Source of the DNA: Lysobacteraceae bacterium
Lineage (GTDB): Bacteria; Pseudomonadota; Gammaproteobacteria; Xanthomonadales; Xanthomonadaceae
Assembly (NCBI GenBank): GCA_003449515.1
Contig: DMHI01000014.1
Span: 1 to 12,447 of the forward strand
Reading direction: 5' to 3'
DNA length: 12,447 nt
Below are positions 6,591 through 12,447 of this stretch, in pieces. The first letter of the stretch is position 1, and every line of letters starts with the position of its first letter. The position numbers and the translations under genes are program-made. Below the pieces are notes generated by a model, which was given only the letters and a program-made list of their open reading frames with translations, did no database searches and was not told the origin of the DNA.

Positions 6591-7580
6591 TCAGTCCTTG
6601 GATGCGATGAGCCCCGCGGCCGGACCGGCGACGGGCGAGACGAGGATGGAGGCCGGGTGGCCGGCGTCAGCGAAGGCGCGCTGCATCGCGAGGCCACCGG
6701 CTTCTGCCGCTGTGCGCCCGCGGAACCACGCGAACACACCGGGGCCGGCGCCGGAGATGCTGCTGCCCAGCGCGCCGGCATCGAGTGCCGCCTGCTTCAC
6801 CGTTTCGAATCCCGGTATCAGCGCGGCGCGCCGCGGTTCCACCAGTGCATCAACCAGGCCGCGGCGGATCAACGCTTCGTCATCGCGTTCGAGGCCGAGC
6901 AGGAGTGCCGCGAGGTGATGCGTCTGCCGCACGATCGGCTGGATCGCGAAGGGCTCGGCGAGTGCGGCGCGGGCGACGCGGGTTTCCAGCACAACGGCCG
7001 GATGCACCACCGCCGCGTACAGCCACGTCGGCGCGTGCAGGCGGACCGGCAACACACCGTCGCCGTGGAACGCCGCCACCAGCCCACCGAGCAGCGACGG
7101 CGCGATGTTGTCGCCGTGCCGGCTGCCGCTGGCCACCGCTTCGCCGTCGAGCGCGAACGGGTACAGCGCATCCGCCGACAGCGGCGCGTCGAGCAGCGCG
7201 TTCGCGGCAACCACCGCCGCCACCGCCGACGCCGCCGAGCCGCCAAGGCCGGAGCCGAGCGGGATGCCTTTTCGAAGCCGCACCGCGAAGCCGAACGGCA
7301 GATTCAACGCCTCGCGCATCGCGATCAGCGCCGCGCCGGCGGTGTTGTCGGCCGCGCGCGCGGGCAGCGCGGTGACGACGCCTTCGATCGCCTCGATGCG
7401 GACTTCCGGCGCGTCGATGCGCCGCACCGTGGCTTCATCGCGCCAGCCCTCGACGCTGTGGCCGAGCAGGTCGAAGCCGGACGCGAGGTTCGCGCTGCTG
7501 GCCGGGGCGAAGGCGGTGGCTTCGACGCGCGATGCGCGGCTCGCACGCGACGCGTGGAGCGACGCGCTCCCCACCGTCAC
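6591..7580 (-). CDS. thrB: Homoserine kinase (GHMP kinase family)
   Basis: Phosphorylates homoserine with ATP to O-phosphohomoserine, the substrate of the neighbouring thrC. The GHMP ATP loop is clear: GIPLGSGLGGSAAS at 105-118. FAPASSANLASGFDLLG (24-40) is the N-terminal family motif, and SISGAGPG near the C-terminus is the third GHMP motif. The chosen start is GTG 7580-7578, which overlaps the thrA stop as GTGA and gives 329 residues; a second GTG at 7574-7572 would remove two residues. No ATG is available near the conserved start. About 20 residues before the conserved domain are low-complexity (ASRASRASR) and come from a palindrome-rich repeat, described separately. The exact start is uncertain, the identity is not. 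Confidence 0.95.
   Translation of the reverse strand: MTVGSASLHASRASRASRVEATAFAPASSANLASGFDLLGHSVEGWRDEATVRRIDAPEVRIEAIEGVVTALPARAADNTAGAALIAMREALNLPFGFAVRLRKGIPLGSGLGGSAASAVAAVVAANALLDAPLSADALYPFALDGEAVASGSRHGDNIAPSLLGGLVAAFHGDGVLPVRLHAPTWLYAAVVHPAVVLETRVARAALAEPFAIQPIVRQTHHLAALLLGLERDDEALIRRGLVDALVEPRRAALIPGFETVKQAALDAGALGSSISGAGPGVFAWFRGRTAAEAGGLAMQRAFADAGHPASILVSPVAGPAAGLIASKD
7545..7574 (-). repeat. Palindrome-rich, REP-like segment at the thrB start
   Basis: ACGCG-A-CGCGT (7545-7555) is a perfect odd palindrome, and GGAGCG-ACG-CGCTCC (7556-7570) is a perfect six-pair hairpin extended by further pairs after one mismatch to 7552/7574. A stretch of repeated GCGTCGC-like units continues to about 7525. 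The motif style (GGAGCGACGC-type hairpin) resembles short dispersed palindromic repeats common in Xanthomonadaceae genomes. Only one copy is present here, so membership in a repeat family is inference. Confidence 0.4.
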
Positions 7581-10045
7581 AGCTTCGCCCCGAGGTGCGC
7601 GGCGATGGCGAGGATGTCGCCGAACACGCCGGCGGCAGTCACGTCGGGGCCGGCACCCGGGCCTTTCACCACCAGTGGGCGCGTGTGGTAGCGCGCGGTG
7701 TGGAAGGCGAACAGGTTGTCGGTGCCCTGTGCGGATGCCGCCGGATGCGTCGATTCCACCGCTCGCAAGGCCACGCTCGCGCGGCCGCTGGCGTCGACTT
7801 CGGCAAGGTAGCGCAGCACCTTGCCTTCCGCTTTCGCCGCGGCGAGCCGCTCGGCCATCGGCGCGTCGAACTCGCCAAGGCGCTGCAGGAACTCGGGCAG
7901 CGGTACGTCGCGAAGCTGCGCCGGTACGAGATTCTCGACATCGACCTGATCGAGCGACAGCGCCCAGCCGGCTTCGCGGGCAAGGATCACTGCTTTTCGC
8001 GCCACGTCGGTGCCGCTCAAGTCGTCGCGCGGGTCGGGCTCGGTGTAGCCGGCGGCGCGCGCTTCCGATAGCAGCTCCGAGAATGGCCTTGATCCGTCGT
8101 AGTGGTTGAACAGCCACGCCAGCGTGCCGGAGAACAGCCCGGCGATGCGGCGCGGCACGTCGCCGGTGTCGATCAGGTTGCGCAGCGTCATCACCACCGG
8201 CAGGCCGGCGCCCACGGTGGCCTCGTAGCGGAAGCGTGCGCCGGTTTTTGCGCCCGTGGTGTGCAGCGCGGCGAGCCGTGCCGCATCGCCGCTGCCGGCG
8301 TGCTTCGACGGTGTCACCACGTGGATGCCCTGTGCCAGCCAGCCCTCGTAGCGTTCGGCCATGTCGGCGCGGCCCGAGCAGTCGACGATCAGCGCATGCG
8401 GAATGTGCTCGCTCTTGACGTGCTTGGCGAAGGCGTCCAGATCGAGCGCCTCGCCACGCTCAAGATCGAGCGAGGTCAGCGTCGTTTCCGAGCGCAGCAT
8501 CTTCCGCGAGTTGGCGACCACACGGATGCGCAGGTCGAGCTGGCGCTCGCGTTTGAGCCGCGGCTGCGCTTCGAGGATCTGCCGCAACAGCGCACCGCCG
8601 ACGTTGCCGGGGCCGATCAGGCCGATCGATACCGTCTGCCGCGACAGCCAGAACGCCGTATGCGCGACGCGCAGCGCGCGCTCGGCGTCGGCCTCGCGGA
8701 TCGCCAGCGAGACATTGCGCTCGCTCGACCCCTGCGCGATGGCGCGCAGGCTGATGCCGGCCTTGGCGATCGCGCCGGACAGCCGCGCGACGATGCCGGG
8801 CGTGCCGATCATGCCGTCGCCGACCGCCGCCAGCACGGCGAGGTCATGCTCGAGCGCGATGCCCTGGACGTGGCCGCCGGCGATCTCCTCACTGAACTCG
8901 GCGCGCGCGGCATCGAGGCCGGTCTGCGCCTGTTCGCGGCGCACCAGCGCACAGATCGAATGCTCGCTCGAGGCCTGGGTGATCATCACCACCGAGACCT
9001 CGGCGCGATGCAGGGCGGCGAAGAAGCGCTCGGCGCTGCCCGGCACGCCCATCAGGCCGGAGCCCTGCAGCTCGAGCGCCGCCAAGCCGCGCACCAGCGA
9101 GAGTCCCTTCACCGGGTTCGACGACGGCGCCGGGTTCGCCACCACGCGCGTGCCGGGCTTGTCCGGCTGGCGCACGTCGCGCACGTTCAGCGCGATGCCG
9201 GCCGCCATCGCCGGCGCCAGCGACTGCGGATGCAGGGCCTTGGTGCCGAAGTAGGCCAGTTCCATCGCCTCCGCGTAGCTCAGCTCGCGCAGCACCACGG
9301 CTTCCGGTTCAAGCCGCGGATCGGCCGACATCAGTCCGTCGACTTCTTTCCAGATCGTCAGCTCAGCAGCCTTGAACAGCGCGGCGAACAGCGCGGCCGA
9401 GTAGTCGCTGCCGTTGCGGCCCAGCGTCGTTGTCGTGCCATCGCCCAAGCGTGCGAGGAAGCCGGTGGCGATCAGGTTCGGTTGCGGATGCGCGCGGCGC
9501 CACGCGGCCAGTGCCTCGCGTGTGGCCGCGTCGTCGAGTCGTGCGCCGAGCTCGCCATGCGTCACGACGAGCAGCTCGCGGGCGTCCAGCCAAGCCCAGT
9601 CCTTGCCAAGGAGTGCGGCGAGAATCCGGCTCGACCACACCTCGCCGGCGCCACTGATGCGCGCGGCCTGTCCGCTGTCCGGCTTGCCGGCGCGCAGGTG
9701 CGCGAGGTCGTCGTCGAGCTGGGCGATGTCGCGGTCGAGCAGATCGCCGGCGAGCCCCAGGGGTGCCAGCAAGGCCCGGTGCGAGGCGAGCAGGAAGGGC
9801 AGGTCGGCGTGGTCGCGTCCGGCCCTCGCACTCGCCAGCGCCGCGACGAGGCGATCGGTGGTGCCGAACGTGGCGGACACCACCGCAAGCTGCGGCCGCG
9901 GTGCGCCGGCTTTCAGCAGGCCCGCAGCGCGACGGAAACCGGCGGCGTCGGCAAGCGCCGCACCGCCGAACTTGTGGGCGTCGGGCGCGAGCGACGCCGA
10001 GCGGTGTGCGTCGGCGGGGGCGTCAGAGAGGGTGGCAGCATCCAA
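7577..10045 (-). CDS. thrA: Bifunctional aspartokinase / homoserine dehydrogenase
   Basis: An 822-residue fusion catalysing the first and third steps from aspartate to threonine; E. coli ThrA has 820. The aspartokinase half has HKFGG (24-28), TTTTLGRNGSDYSAA (203-217) and KEVDGLMSADPR. Two ACT-type regulatory segments follow: MITQASSEHSICALV (354-368) and ISLRAIAQGSSERNVSLAI (431-449), the usual site of threonine feedback. The dehydrogenase half begins with the NAD(P) loop IGLIGPGNVGG (474-484) and has EATVGAGLP (608-616) and the catalytic DDLSGTDVARK (674-684). No ATG lies near the conserved start. TTG at 10045-10043 is chosen because AGGAG (10058-10054) is eight bases upstream and the length fits. 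The canonical KFGGTS is KFGGAA here. It overlaps thrB by four bases. Confidence 0.95.
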   Translation of the reverse strand: MDAATLSDAPADAHRSASLAPDAHKFGGAALADAAGFRRAAGLLKAGAPRPQLAVVSATFGTTDRLVAALASARAGRDHADLPFLLASHRALLAPLGLAGDLLDRDIAQLDDDLAHLRAGKPDSGQAARISGAGEVWSSRILAALLGKDWAWLDARELLVVTHGELGARLDDAATREALAAWRRAHPQPNLIATGFLARLGDGTTTTLGRNGSDYSAALFAALFKAAELTIWKEVDGLMSADPRLEPEAVVLRELSYAEAMELAYFGTKALHPQSLAPAMAAGIALNVRDVRQPDKPGTRVVANPAPSSNPVKGLSLVRGLAALELQGSGLMGVPGSAERFFAALHRAEVSVVMITQASSEHSICALVRREQAQTGLDAARAEFSEEIAGGHVQGIALEHDLAVLAAVGDGMIGTPGIVARLSGAIAKAGISLRAIAQGSSERNVSLAIREADAERALRVAHTAFWLSRQTVSIGLIGPGNVGGALLRQILEAQPRLKRERQLDLRIRVVANSRKMLRSETTLTSLDLERGEALDLDAFAKHVKSEHIPHALIVDCSGRADMAERYEGWLAQGIHVVTPSKHAGSGDAARLAALHTTGAKTGARFRYEATVGAGLPVVMTLRNLIDTGDVPRRIAGLFSGTLAWLFNHYDGSRPFSELLSEARAAGYTEPDPRDDLSGTDVARKAVILAREAGWALSLDQVDVENLVPAQLRDVPLPEFLQRLGEFDAPMAERLAAAKAEGKVLRYLAEVDASGRASVALRAVESTHPAASAQGTDNLFAFHTARYHTRPLVVKGPGAGPDVTAAGVFGDILAIAAHLGAKL

Positions 10046-10048
10046 GGG

Positions 10049-10069
10049 GGCGACTCCTGTTCGGAGGCC
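10049..10069 (-). promoter_or_regulatory. thrA ribosome binding site within a possible sequestering hairpin
   Basis: AGGAG at 10058-10054 is the Shine-Dalgarno site for the TTG start. On the transcript, CTCC (10066-10063) can pair with the GGAG core across a five-base GAACA loop, and GGC (10069-10067) can pair with GCC (10051-10049) past a two-base bulge. The combined hairpin would hide the ribosome binding site. Its outer GGC arm is shared with attenuator arm 4, so the two structures compete. Confidence 0.5.
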
Positions 10070-10181
10070 GGTCCTGGATGGGGAATGCCCGCGTCCGTGA
10101 CCGGCGCGGGGTGGTGGATCAGTTCGGCCACCCCGGCCCTTGGAAGGTGCCGGTCGTGGTGGTGAAACCCGCGACCGGCAC
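10067..10181 (-). promoter_or_regulatory. Threonine attenuator: alternative hairpins in the thr leader RNA
   Basis: In transcript order: arm 1 (10181-10172) and arm 2 (10156-10147) form a perfect 10-pair stem around the Thr codon run. Arm 3 (10105-10099, GCCGGTC) and arm 4 (10073-10067, GACCGGC) form a perfect seven-pair stem with a 25-base loop. Arm 2 contains the same GACCGGC as arm 4, so arms 2 and 3 can pair instead, the hallmark of attenuators. A further perfect eight-pair stem (10135-10128 with 10114-10107) spans the leader stop codon and would be broken by a terminating ribosome. No U-run follows 3:4, so termination of transcription is not shown; control may act on thrA translation. 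The pairing is seen directly; the mechanism is inference. Confidence 0.7.
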
Positions 10182-10247
10182 GCGAATACCGATAACGCCG
10201 CCGAGGGCGGTCGACGTATCGGTGAGCGTGGGCAGGTTGGGGCGCAT
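10119..10247 (-). CDS. thrL: Threonine operon leader peptide
   Basis: A 42-codon ORF upstream of thrA. It has nine Thr residues (7, 9, 11, 13, 29-32, 34) and two Ile (19, 21), with four Thr codons in a row. E. coli thrA is controlled by a leader peptide rich in Thr and Ile, because scarce charged tRNA stalls the ribosome there. The run at 10163-10146 lies in the loop and second arm of a perfect stem, as expected for control codons. The ATG at 10247 has no ribosome binding site and lies seven bases after the putative -10, so the message may be leaderless. A GTG at 10181-10179 could instead give a 20-residue peptide with the same Thr run. The composition, position and structures together make chance unlikely. 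Confidence 0.72.
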   Translation of the reverse strand: MRPNLPTLTDTSTALGGVIGIRVPVAGFTTTTGTFQGPGWPN

Positions 10248-10251
10248 GACC

Positions 10252-10279
10252 GCACTTGAACCCGCGGCCCTTGCACTTG
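10252..10279 (-). repeat. Direct repeat CAAGTGC within the thr promoter
   Basis: CAAGTGC occurs at 10279-10273 and again at 10258-10252, 21 bases apart (two helical turns). The first copy overlaps the end of the -35 and the second overlaps the -10. A paired operator for a regulator is possible, or the repeat may be chance. Confidence 0.35.
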
Positions 10280-10283
10280 TCAA
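10255..10283 (-). promoter_or_regulatory. Sigma70-type promoter of the thr operon
   Basis: On the minus strand TTGACA (10283-10278) is a perfect -35. After exactly 17 bases comes TTCAAG (10260-10255), a weak -10 with three of six consensus bases. The expected transcript start falls at 10248 or 10247, the latter being the A of the leader-peptide ATG. It lies eight bases after the stop codon of the upstream GGDEF gene. Confidence 0.6.
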
Positions 10284-10290
10284 GGCGGGG

Positions 10291-12219
10291 TCAGGCGGTT
10301 TCGTCTGAAACCACGCGATTGCGACCGCCCTGCTTCGCCCGATACATCGCCGCGTCGGCGCGCGCGAGCAGGGCGGGGAAGTCGGGATCGGCGGCGCGCA
10401 TCTGCACCACGCCGAGCGAGGCGGTGACGCGCAGGCCGGGCACCACGTCGTCGAGGTCGATGCCTTCGATACCGGCGCGCAATCGCTCGGCCGCCTGCAT
10501 CGCGGTGGCGATATCGGTAGCGGGCAGCAGGGCGGCGAATTCCTCGCCGCCGATCCGGCCCACGATGTCGACGCGCCGCAGGCTTCGCTCGCACTCGGCG
10601 GCGACGCGCTTGAGCACGGCATCGCCAGCGGCGTGGCCATGGCCGTCGTTGATCGCCTTGAAGTGGTCGACATCGATGGCCAGCACCGAAAGCAGGGTCG
10701 AGGACTGGCGCGCGTCGTCGAAGGCGAGTCGGCCGGCATCAAGCAGGGCGCGGCGGTTCGGCACCGCGGTGAGCGCATCGGTGCTGGCGAGCGTACGCAT
10801 GCGGCGAACGAGGCGGCCCTGGCGTAGCGCCAGGCCGGCCAGGGCGAGCAGTAGCAGGCCGGCGAGCACGATCGCGGCGGTCTGCCAGCGGCGGATGCTC
10901 TGGAGCGAAGCGATCTCGTCGAGCCTCGCCTGCGTGCGCGCGCGCAGCTCGGCGTTCTCGATCTCGCGGCGGCGCGCATCGAACTGCTCCCGCATCAGTT
11001 CGGTGCGCTGGGCGCTGCGGCGGGTGTGGTCGGCCGCTTGCAGGGCCACCAGCTCGCGCCAGTCGCGCGCCTCCTCCTTATGGCGGCCGAGCGCCGCGAG
11101 CGCAGCGGCACGGACGGGTAGTGCCATGGCGAGGTAGCGCGCGTTGTCCTCGGCGCGCCACCGCGCGATCGCGCGCTCGATCGCCACCAGCGCCTCGGCC
11201 GGTCGATCCAGCGCGGACAGCGCCTGCCCGCGAACGAGATCGGCGGTGGCCTCGTCGGGCTGCTCTTCGGCCTGTTCGAACGCCTGCAACGCCTCGTCGA
11301 GCCGCGCCAGCGCGCGTTGCGGATCGCCGTGCAAGGCATCGATGCCGGCCAGTCCGAGGTGGGCGTAGGCACAGTCGAGCGGCGAATCGTTCGCCAGGCA
11401 GAGCCTGAGCACCTCGCCGAACGCGCGCCGCGCCAGCTCCGGCCGTGCGGTCTCGTCGTAGAGGTAGCCGAGCTGCATGTACGCGTTGATGGCGTATCCC
11501 CACTCGCTGGCGATTGCCGGATCCCCCAGCGACTCGAGGAGTACCGCCTCGGCCTGGGCGTGGTCGCCGATCCGCCGGTAGGTGATCCCGGCAAACTGGA
11601 GCTTGAGTGCGGCGAATGCGCTTTTGTTGGCGCGCGCGAAGGCGTCCTGCGCGGCCAGCGCATCGATCAGTGCCTTGGCGAATTCGCCCTGCATCGAGAA
11701 GGCTTCGGCGCGCAGGAACAGCACCTGACCGAGGACCGCGTCATCGCCGCTTTCGCGCGCCGCCTGCACCGCGCCGCTCATCGTCTCGATCTGCGGGCCG
11801 ATGGCACCGTGCTCGGGCAGGTGCACGGCGCGGCAGGCATACGCGAGCGCCAGTGCCAGTGGATCACCGTCCTGCGCGCTTTCCCGTTCGATCAGCGCAT
11901 TGGCCCGATCGAGGCCGACGGCTGGCGATGCCGTGGCATCGATGCAGGCCAGTCCGGCAAGGCGTCGTCGTCGCATGGCGTCGTCGGCCGGCAGCAGGCC
12001 CTCCAGTCGCGCCAGCGTGCTGGCGACCGCATCGGGGCTGGTGCCAGCGCCCCTCAGGAAAGCCTCGCGTAGACCGTCGTCGAACGCCGATGCGGCATCG
12101 GTCGCCGTGGCGGGCGCTGCGCCCAGCGCCAGCGCGACGGTGACGGCCAGACCCTGCCACCACGCGCTGCCGGTCGCGCTGCGACCGGATGGAAACGGCG
12201 CGGCGATGGTCGTGGGCAT
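10291..12219 (-). CDS. Membrane diguanylate cyclase with periplasmic TPR-like sensor region
   Basis: 642 residues. The layout is an N-terminal signal/anchor (hydrophobic 22-38), a long Ala/Leu-rich helical-repeat region of TPR type (about 60-395), a charged coiled-coil stretch (400-445), one membrane helix (447-466), and a GGDEF domain (475-640). The TPR region should face the periplasm and the GGDEF domain the cytoplasm. The active-site motif is GGEEF at 557-561, fully consistent with cyclic di-GMP synthesis from two GTP. RxxD (Arg548-Asp551), nine residues before the motif as in PleD, is an intact inhibitory site, implying product feedback. The ligand of the sensor region is unknown. The ATG at 12219-12217 is the first in frame; ribosome binding is weak. 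The stop lies just before the thr promoter; no terminator separates them. Confidence 0.9.
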   Translation of the reverse strand: MPTTIAAPFPSGRSATGSAWWQGLAVTVALALGAAPATATDAASAFDDGLREAFLRGAGTSPDAVASTLARLEGLLPADDAMRRRRLAGLACIDATASPAVGLDRANALIERESAQDGDPLALALAYACRAVHLPEHGAIGPQIETMSGAVQAARESGDDAVLGQVLFLRAEAFSMQGEFAKALIDALAAQDAFARANKSAFAALKLQFAGITYRRIGDHAQAEAVLLESLGDPAIASEWGYAINAYMQLGYLYDETARPELARRAFGEVLRLCLANDSPLDCAYAHLGLAGIDALHGDPQRALARLDEALQAFEQAEEQPDEATADLVRGQALSALDRPAEALVAIERAIARWRAEDNARYLAMALPVRAAALAALGRHKEEARDWRELVALQAADHTRRSAQRTELMREQFDARRREIENAELRARTQARLDEIASLQSIRRWQTAAIVLAGLLLLALAGLALRQGRLVRRMRTLASTDALTAVPNRRALLDAGRLAFDDARQSSTLLSVLAIDVDHFKAINDGHGHAAGDAVLKRVAAECERSLRRVDIVGRIGGEEFAALLPATDIATAMQAAERLRAGIEGIDLDDVVPGLRVTASLGVVQMRAADPDFPALLARADAAMYRAKQGGRNRVVSDETA

Positions 12220-12247
12220 GAGCCGAACCAGCGCCGCGGGCGACGCC

Positions 12248-12447
12248 TCAGGCCGCCTCGGCGGTGGCGATGCGCGGGCCGTGCAGCAGGGCCTGGCGCA
12301 CCGCGTCGACGATCAGGTCCGCTTCGTCCGGGCCGATCGCGAACACCGGGGTGAAGCGCAGCGAGTTGAGGCCGCCGTGGATCACGTTCACGCCGCGCTC
12401 GCGGATGTGCTCCTCGGTGCTGCCGGTGCCGTAGCACTTGTAGTGCG
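12248..12447 (-). CDS. Probable class III PLP aminotransferase, C-terminal fragment
   Basis: The window edge cuts the gene; the last 65 residues remain before TGA at 12250-12248. The fragment contains ERGVNVIHGGLNSLRFTPVF followed by AIGPDEADLIVDAVRQAL, a pattern like the C-terminal small domain of class III (ornithine/GABA-type) aminotransferases, where an L-R-[FV]-x-P core precedes a helix beginning x-E-x-D. The PLP lysine and substrate motifs lie outside, so the substrate cannot be named. It ends 28 bases before the GGDEF gene start on the same strand, so the two could share a transcript. Confidence 0.6.
   Translation of the reverse strand, partial: HYKCYGTGSTEEHIRERGVNVIHGGLNSLRFTPVFAIGPDEADLIVDAVRQALLHGPRIATAEAA

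Noticed and set aside
5480..6610. 376-residue open frame antisense to thrC
   Set aside because: No ribosome binding site or motif; thrC is complete and conserved on the opposite strand.
8102..10165. 687-residue open frame antisense to thrA
   Set aside because: Shadow of thrA codon bias; no recognisable domain, Arg-rich throughout, and it would overlap the thr leader.
10046..10276. 77-residue N-terminal extension of ThrA from ATG 10276
   Set aside because: The extension is Pro/Arg-rich, lacks homology-like features, covers the leader peptide and promoter, and has a poorer start context than TTG 10045 with AGGAG.
10119..10979. 286-residue open frame containing the leader peptide at its end
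   Set aside because: Everything upstream of 10247 overlaps the GGDEF gene in a different frame and is Arg/Ser/Pro-rich shadow. Only the final 42 codons are kept as the leader.
1..12447. Mobile element, CRISPR array, toxin-antitoxin or phage defence system
   Set aside because: All space is taken by recognisable housekeeping-type genes. No transposase, integrase, tandem spacer-repeat pattern or shift in base composition is visible.

Overview
This is a very GC-rich window from a bacterial chromosome. Gene content and order point to a gammaproteobacterium, most likely of the Xanthomonadales/Lysobacterales (Lysobacter/Xanthomonas-like). The pointers are the rsmD-coaD-lipoprotein-YfhL ferredoxin-ggt order, a fused ThrA in a thrABC operon, and a TPR-GGDEF protein. 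The lineage is an inference from gene order and protein style. I see no tRNA, rRNA, CRISPR array, insertion sequence or prophage gene.

Left half (1-5215, + strand): a tightly packed run of eight genes. It has the 3' end of rsmD (16S rRNA methyltransferase), coaD (coenzyme A synthesis), a small lipoprotein of unknown function, a 2x[4Fe-4S] YfhL-type ferredoxin, exported gamma-glutamyltransferase (ggt), a YtnP-like metallo-beta-lactamase-fold hydrolase, an exported DUF4920 protein and a four-helix MAPEG-family membrane protein. From the ferredoxin to the MAPEG gene most junctions abut or overlap (TGAATG, ATGA, TGATG). The exception is a 58-base gap before the DUF4920 gene, which has its own strong ribosome binding site. 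Ggt plus MAPEG suggests a glutathione or envelope-thiol theme, which is an inference.

Middle (5237-10283, - strand): a complete threonine operon, thrA (fused aspartokinase/homoserine dehydrogenase), thrB (homoserine kinase) and thrC (threonine synthase), converting aspartate to threonine together with aspartate-semialdehyde dehydrogenase encoded elsewhere. The genes are coupled (GTGA overlap, then a 4-base gap). Upstream lies what looks like an intact amino-acid attenuator. It has a promoter with a consensus TTGACA and 17-bp spacer, and a 42-codon leader ORF with 9 Thr and 2 Ile codons, including four Thr codons in a row. Four short arms of GCCGGTC/GACCGGC type allow mutually exclusive hairpins. 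There is no U-tract terminator, but the thrA ribosome binding site sits in a hairpin of its own, so control of translation is a live alternative to transcription termination. The leader ORF may begin at the very 5' end of the RNA. ThrA has no plausible ATG start; a TTG behind an AGGAG motif gives a protein of the expected length.

Right end (10291-12447, - strand): a membrane diguanylate cyclase with a periplasmic TPR-type sensor region, and the C-terminal 65 residues of a probable class III aminotransferase running off the window. The + strand genes and the thr operon converge near 5216-5236.

No wholly new system is evident. The item most worth attention is the thr leader at 10046-10283, followed by the palindrome-rich repeat that supplies the start of thrB.
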